Assembly: GCA_017650105.1 (NCBI GenBank)
Contig: JAGCFO010000023.1
Location: forward strand, 1 to 64,000
Direction of reading: 5' to 3'
Length of the DNA: 64,000 bases
Source of the DNA: Bacteroidaceae bacterium
Lineage (GTDB): Bacteria > Bacteroidota > Bacteroidia > Bacteroidales > Bacteroidaceae
Positions 44,365 through 51,660 of this stretch are shown piece by piece. The first letter of the stretch is position 1; each line of letters opens with the position of its first letter. Position numbers and translations under genes: made by a program. The notes under the pieces were generated by a model. The model was not told where the DNA came from. It saw only the letters and a list, made by a program, of their open reading frames with translations, and made no database searches.

Positions 44365-46428
44365 ATGAAGAAATTATTTACTCTTATGGCTCTCATGTTA
44401 TGCTTCTTGGGAGCAAAGGCTGTAGTGGTAGTTGATGCAGAGGTTATTTTCTCTGAACAGACAGCCTTAAAGTTTTACAGTTGGGGTGGTCAGGGAACAG
44501 ATCGTCTCTCACTTCAGGATGGTTGCCTCTTCTATCATGGTGAAGAAGCAACTGAGAACCCGTGGGACGTGCAGTTCTTCCCCATTGGTGGAGTCGACAT
44601 AGAAGTTGGCCAAACCTATACGCTTTCATTGAAGATTAAGGGTTCCGTAGAGGCCAACATCTTCAATATGAGTTTTGCTGGAGTTGATAAATATGAAGCT
44701 CTGCATGTCACCACAGACTGGCAGGAGTTGGAATTTATTTACGAAGCAACAGGAACCAGTGGCGATCTGCTTTTCCAGTGTGGCAGCTACGTTGGCGACT
44801 GGTGGATTGAGTACATGAAGATTACTCATGAAGAAAGAGACCAACGCCCAGTTGAATGGTATAACATCCTTGAGAATGGCGATGCTGAAGGCGAGTTCGG
44901 AGAAGTGCCCTGTGCATATTCTAAAGAATGGGGATACAACGTTGGGGAAGACGGTATGCCATTACCCCACGTCGCTATCATTGAAGAAGAAGATGGAAAC
45001 AAAGTGTTCGTAAGTCACGCAAAGACTGTTGATCCTATCCTTGTGTGGGATTCCGACGGTGAGCAGTGGGGACAACAGCACAGTGCCGGTGACCCCATGC
45101 CAGATAACACTTGGCAGAACCAGTTCTGGATCAACTTCCCCCGTCCCATGAAAGCAGACGAACAGGTCAAGATCTCATTCAGATATAAAGCTTCTAAGGC
45201 TTTCAGAGTAACCACTCAAGACCACACCAATCCTGGCGATTATCTTGGTGGAGGCAAATTGGGTGACATCCAGTTTAGCACTGACTGGCAAGATTTTGAA
45301 AAAACATTCTCTGCTGCTGCTGGCGTGCAGTCCATCGCTTTCAATTTCGGTGAAGATCAAAACTATCTGGAAGACATTGACATCTACTTCGATGATCTTA
45401 ATGTCTCTCTCATGAAACTTGACGAAGGGTTCTTCGTTGCATCTACCAACACCGAGTCAGGCATGGTTGACTATGACTTCGACAACGCTATCCAGTTTAC
45501 TGAAGAAGACGAAGGTGTGTTCGTTGCTACAGTCGGCACTGTTGGCGACCAAGACTCATGGGTAAATGAGATAATGATTTCAACTGTACGTGGTAACGAC
45601 AAGGCATTTAAGGCAGCTACACTCAAGGTTGCAGGAGCAGTAGTTAATGACCCCGAATCCTGGATCGACTATACCGAGGGTTCCAATGCCAAGATCAAGC
45701 TTTCTGCTGCTGGTGTATGGACTATTACTATCAACACAGAATATATGATGATGAACTTCGTTAAGCTTGAAGGCGAAGCTGACAAAGAGCCTATCGAAAT
45801 TGTTCCTAACCCATATGTAGTTGTAGTAAATGCTCTGGAGAGAGATGATCTTGCAGATACTGTAAATGATGATGGTTCAACTACTGTTAGAGAAGAAGAA
45901 GGTGGCTCAGGTCAGACTTGGGACAACCAATTCTGGATTTACGCTAACCGTCCTCTTAACGCAGGTGAAGTAACTATTCTCGAGTTTAAGTACTCTGCTT
46001 CTATTGATGCTCATACCACGACACAGTGTCATGGTGAACCAGGTGCTTATATGCACTGGGCAGCTATCGGTGATGTAGACTTCACAACTGAAGAGCAGAC
46101 CTTCTCTACTACCTTCACAATTCCTTCCGAGGCAGATGGTATGCTAAGCATTGCATTCAACATGGCAGAAATCAAGAGTGCTTGCGATTATACGCTCAAA
46201 GACTTTGTATGGAAGACTGAAGACGGGACAGAATCTCTTATCAATATGACTGGTGCAGATAATTTCTACGTAAAGGTTTTGGGTAGTGATACTTACTCAT
46301 TAGGCATCAACAATGTTGTTAATAACAACACTGCTTCTACCGTTACGTACAACCTCGCAGGTCAGCGTGTATCTGACGAATACAAGGGCATCGTTATTAA
46401 GAACGGCAAAAAGCTTCTTGTTAAATAA
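44365..46428 (+). CDS. Secreted multi-module carbohydrate-binding protein
   Basis: A 687-residue secreted protein with signal peptide (1-19, ending 'GAKAVV'). Four beta-sandwich modules follow: about 20-155, 160-345, 350-470 and 480-625. Modules 2 and 4 are related to each other (shared 'NQFWI...RPL/M...FRYKAS/FKYSAS' pattern) and resemble CBM4/CBM22-type xylan-binding modules. The C-terminal tail 'VTYNLAGQRVSDEYKGIVIK' is the Prevotella-type sorting-like motif. No catalytic domain is seen. It directly follows the GH10-like gene, so a binding role at the cell surface is likely. Confidence 0.75.
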   Translation: MKKLFTLMALMLCFLGAKAVVVVDAEVIFSEQTALKFYSWGGQGTDRLSLQDGCLFYHGEEATENPWDVQFFPIGGVDIEVGQTYTLSLKIKGSVEANIFNMSFAGVDKYEALHVTTDWQELEFIYEATGTSGDLLFQCGSYVGDWWIEYMKITHEERDQRPVEWYNILENGDAEGEFGEVPCAYSKEWGYNVGEDGMPLPHVAIIEEEDGNKVFVSHAKTVDPILVWDSDGEQWGQQHSAGDPMPDNTWQNQFWINFPRPMKADEQVKISFRYKASKAFRVTTQDHTNPGDYLGGGKLGDIQFSTDWQDFEKTFSAAAGVQSIAFNFGEDQNYLEDIDIYFDDLNVSLMKLDEGFFVASTNTESGMVDYDFDNAIQFTEEDEGVFVATVGTVGDQDSWVNEIMISTVRGNDKAFKAATLKVAGAVVNDPESWIDYTEGSNAKIKLSAAGVWTITINTEYMMMNFVKLEGEADKEPIEIVPNPYVVVVNALERDDLADTVNDDGSTTVREEEGGSGQTWDNQFWIYANRPLNAGEVTILEFKYSASIDAHTTTQCHGEPGAYMHWAAIGDVDFTTEEQTFSTTFTIPSEADGMLSIAFNMAEIKSACDYTLKDFVWKTEDGTESLINMTGADNFYVKVLGSDTYSLGINNVVNNNTASTVTYNLAGQRVSDEYKGIVIKNGKKLLVK

Positions 46429-46464
46429 GACAAGTCTCTCTATTAAAGAGACATTATAACCCAT

Positions 46465-46506
46465 CGTGCGTCACCATTCCGTCAATATGTCGGAATGTGA
46501 CGCACG
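46465..46506 (+). terminator. Long stem-loop after the xylan operon
   Basis: CGTGCGTCACCATTCCG (46465-46481) pairs with CGGAATGTGACGCACG (46491-46506) except for one bulged C, leaving a nine-base loop. It is very stable but has no T-run, so it may be an RNA-processing or message-stability element rather than a classic terminator. A weaker stem GTCTCT/AGAGAC lies at 46434-46452. Confidence 0.6.
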
Positions 46507-46544
46507 AGTTATTAAAATGATGTGATTGTTTCCAAATAATTTTG

Positions 46545-46552
46545 TATATTTG
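46545..46552 (+). promoter_or_regulatory. Promoter -7 box of the GH30 gene
   Basis: TATATTTG matches TAnnTTTG. A TTG at 46526-46528 is a possible -33 element with a 16-base gap, slightly short. The start codon follows 29 bases later, so the GH30 gene can be transcribed on its own. Confidence 0.65.
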
Positions 46553-46581
46553 CACCCACATACATAAGTGCACACATATAA

Positions 46582-48093
46582 ATGAAAAGGTTATTTACAT
46601 CTATCATCTTTTTGGCAACTGTTGCTGTCATTCAGGCAGCAACCATCACTCTGACAGTGTACGACACCCGCTATCAGACTATTACTGGCTTCGGCGCTGC
46701 TTGTTGCGATGGGGCAATGTGCCCTTTTGGCGCCGATACAAGGCCTGTACAACTACTCTATGGCCCACAGTCAAAGATTGGGCTTAATATAATGCGTATG
46801 GAAATCTCACCGAACTTTGAAGGAGATGTCAAAGTTCCGGAATGGGGCAACTGGGACACACCTTATGACTGGAACGGTTCTCTTCCCTCCGCCAAAATAG
46901 TCAAGCAGCGTGGAGGCATCGTATTCGGTACACCTTGGTCTCCTCCTGGGGAATATAAGACCAACGGTACGGCACAGGGAGGTAATGCCGAAGATCAAGG
47001 TAATCAGCGCGGTCAACTTCGAGCAGACTGTTATGAAAAATTCTTCCCTTGGCTCAACTCATTTCTGACATGGATGAAAAGCAAAGGAGTCAACGTCGAT
47101 GCAGTGTCTATCCAAAACGAGCCCGATTGGTGGGTTAGCTACTCAGGTTGCCTTTATACCCCACAACAGCAACTCAACCTTGTCAAGAACTATGCACACA
47201 TGTTGGACCGCGAAACCTTCCCTGGAGTGCGTCTTATCAGCGCAGAGCCTTTGGGCTTTGACCCCAAGTACTATGATGTACTGATGAACGACCCTGTAGC
47301 CCGTGAACAAATTGACATCATGGCAGGGCACATCTATGGACATCCACCATTGGGAAATCTTAAGACCGTTGCCACAAGAGCATCCAAATATGGCAAGGAG
47401 GTATGGATGACAGAACATTCAGTAACAGACAATATCGACCGTCTGCCTAACTGGCATGAGCAGCTGATTTTCGCCGAGGAACTCAATGAATGCATGTTGG
47501 CAGGTTGCACCGGATACATTTATTGGTACATGCGTGCTCACTGGGCTTTTGTAGGCACAGGCGAGACGAAGTATAATCCTGGTAATACTAAAAATACATT
47601 ACTACCAAGAGCCTATGTCATGTCCCATTTCTCGAAACACGTCACAGGCTCCACACGATTGAAAACGTCACGTGACAAAACCTCAGGCGAAGGAGCTACC
47701 ATTGAGTTTTCCTCATACATAAAAGGTGACTCGCTCATTGTTATGGCAATTGATACCACTGCTAATGCTGGCAATCTGAAGATCAACTTGCCCGTCAATG
47801 TGAAGAGTGGCACTCATTTGCTTTCTACAGGGAATGAAAAAGAGAATCTCTGTCAAACGAAGGACATCACTATCGATGCACCAACCAATGTGGTGATTGT
47901 AGATAAACCGGCACGCAGTATCAACACCTATATCTTTATGATTGACAAAGACACTGCGATTGAGAACATCAAGGAGACTACCGGTGAAGATAAAAAATAC
48001 TATTATGACTTGCTTGGACGTCCAATTAATGAACCTAAAGGCATTTGCATTGAACGAAGTTCTGACGGAACGACAAGAAAAGTCATGATGTAA
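46582..48093 (+). CDS. GH30-family glycoside hydrolase
   Basis: A 503-residue secreted enzyme with signal peptide (1-20, ending 'VIQAATI'). The TIM barrel covers about 40-370 and a beta-sandwich side domain about 380-450. The acid/base Glu lies in 'SIQNEPDW' (near residue 180) and the nucleophile Glu in 'VWMTEHSV' (near 277), the two catalytic glutamates of GH30. 'ITGFGAACCDGAMCP' near the start and 'TPWSPPGEYK' are typical. Beside a xylan locus the best guess is a xylanase-type GH30. The C-terminus 'YYYDLLGRPINEPKGICIE' is the Prevotella-type tail. Confidence 0.92.
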   Translation: MKRLFTSIIFLATVAVIQAATITLTVYDTRYQTITGFGAACCDGAMCPFGADTRPVQLLYGPQSKIGLNIMRMEISPNFEGDVKVPEWGNWDTPYDWNGSLPSAKIVKQRGGIVFGTPWSPPGEYKTNGTAQGGNAEDQGNQRGQLRADCYEKFFPWLNSFLTWMKSKGVNVDAVSIQNEPDWWVSYSGCLYTPQQQLNLVKNYAHMLDRETFPGVRLISAEPLGFDPKYYDVLMNDPVAREQIDIMAGHIYGHPPLGNLKTVATRASKYGKEVWMTEHSVTDNIDRLPNWHEQLIFAEELNECMLAGCTGYIYWYMRAHWAFVGTGETKYNPGNTKNTLLPRAYVMSHFSKHVTGSTRLKTSRDKTSGEGATIEFSSYIKGDSLIVMAIDTTANAGNLKINLPVNVKSGTHLLSTGNEKENLCQTKDITIDAPTNVVIVDKPARSINTYIFMIDKDTAIENIKETTGEDKKYYYDLLGRPINEPKGICIERSSDGTTRKVMM

Positions 48094-48123
48094 CGACATT
48101 CTACCTAGTATCCTCTAAACGTT

Positions 48124-48408
48124 ATGACTCTGTTTCAAAAAATACTACTCATATATTTTGTCGTTACCAACGTCGTAACGTTTCTGACATTTGGCATCGA
48201 CAAGTGGAATGCAAAACATTCCCGAAGGCGTATCCGTGAGACAGCTCTCTTGTTATTAGCTGTTTTGGGAGGGAGCATCGGTGCTTGGTTGGGTATGAAA
48301 GCCTGGCATCACAAGACAAAGCATAAGAAGTTTCAGCTTGGCATTCCCATTATATTCGTCTTCCATTTGACAATTATTGCATTTTTAATTATTAAAGGAT
48401 TAATATGA
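48124..48408 (+). CDS. DUF1294 membrane protein
   Basis: A 94-residue protein with three membrane stretches (about 5-24, 40-58 and 74-92). The DUF1294 pattern is present: 'FGIDKWNAKHSRRRI' followed by 'ETALLLLAVLGGSIGAWLGM' and 'HKTKHKKFQLGIP'. Function unknown. It starts a four-gene cluster; its stop overlaps the flavin reductase start as ATGA. Confidence 0.9.
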   Translation: MTLFQKILLIYFVVTNVVTFLTFGIDKWNAKHSRRRIRETALLLLAVLGGSIGAWLGMKAWHHKTKHKKFQLGIPIIFVFHLTIIAFLIIKGLI

Positions 48409-48968
48409 AAAGCTTTAAATCAGCAGCTTGGCTCCTTCCCCAGCCCGTTCTCATTATCGGCACTTATGATAAGGCCGGTAAGGCAAATGCTATGAATGCA
48501 GCCTGGGGAGGCCAATGGGACAATCATGAGATTATGATATCGCTTGGCTCTCATGCTACCACCGACAACCTTGCAGAAATTCCAGAGTTTACTGTTGCCT
48601 TTGCAACAACTGAGACAATGGTAGCAGCCGACTTTGTGGGGATAGTGAGCGGCAAGAACACATCCGACAAGATGGAGAAGACATGCTGGGCTATTGAGAA
48701 GGCTCCCAACGTAAACGCGCCTGTCTTTACGAATTTCCCCATGACTTTGGAATGTCGTATTAAGCAGAAAATTGACGAGAGTGAAACAGGCTATTATCTC
48801 ATAGCGGAAATCATCAACATTCTGTGTGACGAAAAGTATCTCGCTGATGACGGCAAACCAGATGTTGAGAAAATGAAGCTTATCACCTTCGACCCCGTTC
48901 ATAACAACTACATTCAGCTAGGGAAAATCGTCGGCAAAGCCTTTTCAGACGGCAAGCAGCTGAAATAA
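48405..48968 (+). CDS. Flavin reductase family protein
   Basis: A 187-residue FMN-binding split-barrel protein. Typical segments are 'QPVLIIGTYDKAGKANAMNA', 'GSHATTDNLAEIPEFTVAF' and 'DFVGIVSGKNTSDKMEKT'. Family members reduce free flavin with NAD(P)H or carry a bound flavin for oxidoreduction. Cytoplasmic. Coupled to the DUF1294 gene and followed two bases later by the next gene. Confidence 0.88.
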   Translation: MKSFKSAAWLLPQPVLIIGTYDKAGKANAMNAAWGGQWDNHEIMISLGSHATTDNLAEIPEFTVAFATTETMVAADFVGIVSGKNTSDKMEKTCWAIEKAPNVNAPVFTNFPMTLECRIKQKIDESETGYYLIAEIINILCDEKYLADDGKPDVEKMKLITFDPVHNNYIQLGKIVGKAFSDGKQLK

Positions 48969-48970
48969 AA

Positions 48971-49279
48971 ATGATCCAACAATACAAGATAGTGACTCTC
49001 TGCGGAAGCACACGTTTCAAGGAGCAGTTTTTAGAAGTTCAGAAGAAACTGACACTTGAAGGCAATATAGTCATAAGTGTTGGCCTGTTCGGACATTCTG
49101 GCGATGAAGAAGTGTGGAAGCCTGGCACGAAAGAGATGCTTGATGATATGCACCTACGCAAAATAGATCTCTCTGATGAAATCTATGTCATCAATGTAGG
49201 AGGCTATATTGGCGAGAGCACAAAACGCGAGATAGCATACGCTGAGATGACAGGAAAGAAAATTCACTATCTGGAATAG
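48971..49279 (+). CDS. Nucleoside 2-deoxyribosyltransferase-like protein
   Basis: A 102-residue Rossmann-like protein. It has 'VTLCGSTRFKEQFLEVQKKL' at the start and 'IDLSDEIYVINVGGYIGEST' with the 'GYIGEST-x-REIAYA' motif near the end, as in small deoxyribosyltransferase or nucleotide-binding relatives. It could hydrolyse or transfer the base of a nucleotide; activity is unproven. Confidence 0.75.
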   Translation: MIQQYKIVTLCGSTRFKEQFLEVQKKLTLEGNIVISVGLFGHSGDEEVWKPGTKEMLDDMHLRKIDLSDEIYVINVGGYIGESTKREIAYAEMTGKKIHYLE

Positions 49280-49285
49280 GAACCC

Positions 49286-49963
49286 ATGAAACCAGAGGTT
49301 TTCAACATTTCGGGGAAAGATTGTTATCTCTACTGCCAACCTGATGCAAAGAGTCTGCTCATTCAACCTGTAGATGAACACGACTTGGAATTGTTGAGCC
49401 AAAAGGTTGAAGTTATCCAAACATTAACGAGCAAGCCATTCTCACTTGTTGCCTTTAACATAACTGACTGGAATCAAGACCTTTCCCCTTGGCCCGCGCC
49501 TCCCGTATTTGGAAAAAATCCGTTTGGGGATGGTGCAAAAAGCACTCTTGCGTTTATCGAAGGACAGTTACTCCCGCAGTTACAGCAAAGGGGCGTCAGC
49601 TTTTTTCAGCTATTGCTTGGAGGCTATTCCCTTGCAGGATTGTTCTCCCTTTGGGCTTCATATCAGACAAATAAGTTTGATGGGATTGTTGCCGCTTCAC
49701 CTTCTGTATGGTTTCCTAATTGGTTTGACTATGTTCAAGAGAAGAAACCGCATGCCAAGTATATTTATCTCAGCCTTGGAGACAAGGAAGAAAAGTCTAA
49801 AAATCCGCTTCTGGCTGAAGTTGGCAACGCTATCCGTAAGCAGGAAGAATTACTACGGGAACAGAAAATCAACACAATACTTGAGTGGAATCAAGGCAAT
49901 CACTTTGTTGATTCAGAAAAACGAATGGCAAAAGGATTTGCCTGGCTACTGAATGACACATAA
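49286..49963 (+). CDS. Putative esterase, alpha/beta hydrolase fold
   Basis: A 225-residue protein with the nucleophile elbow 'LGGYSLAGL' (Ser near residue 114). An Asp candidate lies in 'LSLGDKEEKS' (near 165) and the final His in 'QGNHFVDSEKRM' (near 204), as in the IroE/esterase-D-like group. No signal peptide. Last gene of the small cluster. Confidence 0.78.
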   Translation: MKPEVFNISGKDCYLYCQPDAKSLLIQPVDEHDLELLSQKVEVIQTLTSKPFSLVAFNITDWNQDLSPWPAPPVFGKNPFGDGAKSTLAFIEGQLLPQLQQRGVSFFQLLLGGYSLAGLFSLWASYQTNKFDGIVAASPSVWFPNWFDYVQEKKPHAKYIYLSLGDKEEKSKNPLLAEVGNAIRKQEELLREQKINTILEWNQGNHFVDSEKRMAKGFAWLLNDT

Positions 49964-50154
49964 ACGACTTCAAAGAGATGAGACGCAAACTCCACCCTTT
50001 TATTTGGCAAACAAGGTAACAGATTAATTACTATTCCTATTGGCGCCTTCATTTTGACAATCATCCCCATATCCATTGCTACTACCATAACAGCATATGC
50101 TGCCATTCAGAAGGGATACTTTACTAGGACACGAAAAAATTTTTCACTTTTTCC

Positions 50155-50187
50155 TTGACTCGTACCCTACGGTACATATTATCTTTG
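50155..50187 (+). promoter_or_regulatory. Autoregulated MerR-type promoter with operator
   Basis: TTG at 50155-50157 and TATCTTTG at 50180-50187 form -33 and -7 elements 22 bases apart. The spacer contains an inverted repeat, GTACC (50162-50166) and GGTAC (50171-50175) around CTAC. MerR proteins act on such dyads inside promoter spacers. The downstream gene is a MerR regulator, so autoregulation is likely. Confidence 0.7.
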
Positions 50188-50217
50188 CCGGCGAATAAAA
50201 AAAGTGCACGAATTGTT

Positions 50218-51042
50218 ATGGGTAAAAACAAGTTAAAAATCGGGGAGTTTTCCCGCTTGGGTAGAGTGACCGTAAGGGCACTCAGGCATTATGAGGAGAT
50301 AGATCTTCTCACTCCAGAGATTGTAGATAGGTTTACCGGGTATCGCTATTATTCTGTTGGTCAGCTGCAGAAAGTATTCAGCCTCACCAAACTCAAAAAT
50401 ATGGGATATTCGTTAGAGGAAATCCGAAATCTGTGGGACGATAGCCAGCATTTTCCCACAGTGGAATCGTTGGAGGAGAAGATCCGGAAGTGTGAGAAGG
50501 AGTTGGCAGTGCTCAAGGAACGGAAACGGATGCTTAAGGCGGTGGTGGCTTCCCAAAAAAAGTTACAAAAAATGGAAAAAATTTATTTTGAATCACTTCC
50601 GGCCATAACTGTGGCCAGTCATCGCGCCGTTATTCCTTCTTTCAAGGACCTTGGACGCCTCTGCTGTGAAGTTATCGGGCCCGAAATGGCCCGTCTTGGT
50701 TGTGAGTGCCCTGAACCCGGCTACTGCTATACCATTGATCACGGCGGCTACAAGCCTCAAGACATTGACATCGAGTACTGCGAAAAGGTTACGAAAAAAG
50801 GAACAGACTCCGCACTCATCAAGTTCAAGGACACCCCAGCTGTGCCTCTTGCGGCCTGTCTAAAGGTCTTCGGCCCGTACGAAAAACTCTACGACAACTA
50901 TGTTGAGCTCTTCTCCTATCTGGAAAAAGAGGGATACGAGATTATCAATTCTCCTCGTGCCGTTTACATCGACGGTATTTGGAACCAAGAGGACTCCAGC
51001 AAATGGCTCACAATCATCCAGATACCAGTAGAGAAGGCGTAG
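50218..51042 (+). CDS. MerR-family regulator with GyrI-like effector domain
   Basis: A 274-residue regulator. The N-terminal winged helix ('LKIGEFSRLGRVTVRALRHY', 'GYRYYSVGQLQKVFSLTKLK') is followed by a coiled-coil dimer helix (about 82-125). A C-terminal GyrI/BmrR-like ligand-binding domain (about 130-272) ends 'LTIIQIPVEKA'. This is the layout of multidrug-sensing BmrR-type proteins. The start at 50218 is placed by the promoter box at 50180; the longer frame from 50155 would run through the promoter. No transporter gene is adjacent. A stem-loop follows. Confidence 0.9.
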   Translation: MGKNKLKIGEFSRLGRVTVRALRHYEEIDLLTPEIVDRFTGYRYYSVGQLQKVFSLTKLKNMGYSLEEIRNLWDDSQHFPTVESLEEKIRKCEKELAVLKERKRMLKAVVASQKKLQKMEKIYFESLPAITVASHRAVIPSFKDLGRLCCEVIGPEMARLGCECPEPGYCYTIDHGGYKPQDIDIEYCEKVTKKGTDSALIKFKDTPAVPLAACLKVFGPYEKLYDNYVELFSYLEKEGYEIINSPRAVYIDGIWNQEDSSKWLTIIQIPVEKA

Positions 51043-51074
51043 TTAATGATTTCGATAATAAACTAATTTTCTCG

Positions 51075-51102
51075 TGCCCTTGCAGAAATGACTGCAAGGG
51101 CA
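51075..51102 (+). terminator. Stem-loop after the MerR gene
   Basis: A perfect 11-base stem, TGCCCTTGCAG (51075-51085) and CTGCAAGGGCA (51092-51102), has a six-base loop 32 bases past the stop. The T-tract is weak (TATCTTTG). Confidence 0.65.
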
Positions 51103-51110
51103 TATCTTTG
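51080..51110 (+). promoter_or_regulatory. Orphan promoter-like elements
   Basis: TTG at 51080-51082 and TATCTTTG at 51103-51110 are 20 bases apart, good Bacteroidetes spacing, but no plus-strand gene follows. They overlap the preceding stem-loop. Either a small RNA promoter or chance. Confidence 0.3.
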
Positions 51111-51436
51111 AATTATAGAGTAACTACAATCAACTATAGCTATCAGGCTCAGTTGACGTTAGCATATCCGAAATATTAAAAATACGGTTCTTTGGCTTAG
51201 GAAATAGTAGAAGACTTTGGGGATAATAATTTCGATACATAGGAGAATCATTTTAGCAAAAAAACATTGTTAATAAACGACGTATTATTGTTAAACTCTA
51301 CGGTGCTAGAGTTAAACAATATCACAGCGAAGTTAAACAAAAAAATCAGAGTGCCGGAAAGAGTGAGATAGGCAAAAAAGAAAGGCACTCTCCTACTCTG
51401 AAAACAATCTGACGATGTCAGCTGTTATTACCAATT

Positions 51437-51515
51437 TTTGAAGAAGGGAAAATAATTTTTGGACAAAGAAAAAAATTTTTTCCCTTCTTCATATCGCGAG
51501 ATTCCTTCTCCAAAA
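51437..51515. repeat. 21-base-period repeat, locus D
   Basis: On the minus strand, ATATGAAGAAGGG starts at 51494 and a diverged unit TTTTGGAGAAGG starts at 51515, exactly 21 bases apart with CGCG between. On the plus strand, TTTGAAGAAGGG (near 51437) faces them, making a long inverted pair. Same unit as loci A, B and C. Confidence 0.8.
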
Positions 51516-51591
51516 TTTGGTGTCCTTTGTTAAATTGTTTTAGGATTCCTTGAATCATATTTTCTGCTTTATGAAACGCTAAACCCGGAAA

Positions 51592-51626
51592 GAAAAATTG
51601 GGCAGAGATATTCTGTCTCTGCCCAA
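51592..51626 (-). terminator. Intrinsic terminator of the pectin operon
   Basis: TTGGGCAGAGA (51598-51608) and TCTCTGCCCAA (51616-51626) form a perfect 11-base stem with a seven-base loop, followed on the minus strand by TTTTTC. It lies 35 bases past the last minus-strand stop. Confidence 0.88.
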
Positions 51627-51660
51627 CAAAAAATGATAAAGATATCTATCTACGCTTAAC

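Larger units (their letters stand above)
51043..51660. other. 618-base region without a clear gene
   Basis: It contains the MerR terminator, an orphan promoter-like pair (51080-51110), three GTTAAAC motifs (51270-51340), a stem GAGTGCC/GGCACTC (51349-51355 and 51384-51390), the locus D repeats, and the minus-strand terminator of the pectin operon. No conserved frame is recognised. A small RNA is possible. Confidence 0.6.

Noticed and set aside
49979..50158. Plus-strand hydrophobic frame with an 'FILTIIPISIATTITAYAAI' stretch
   Set aside because: It looks like a membrane-protein remnant, but it lacks a start codon and a ribosome site and is too short to identify.
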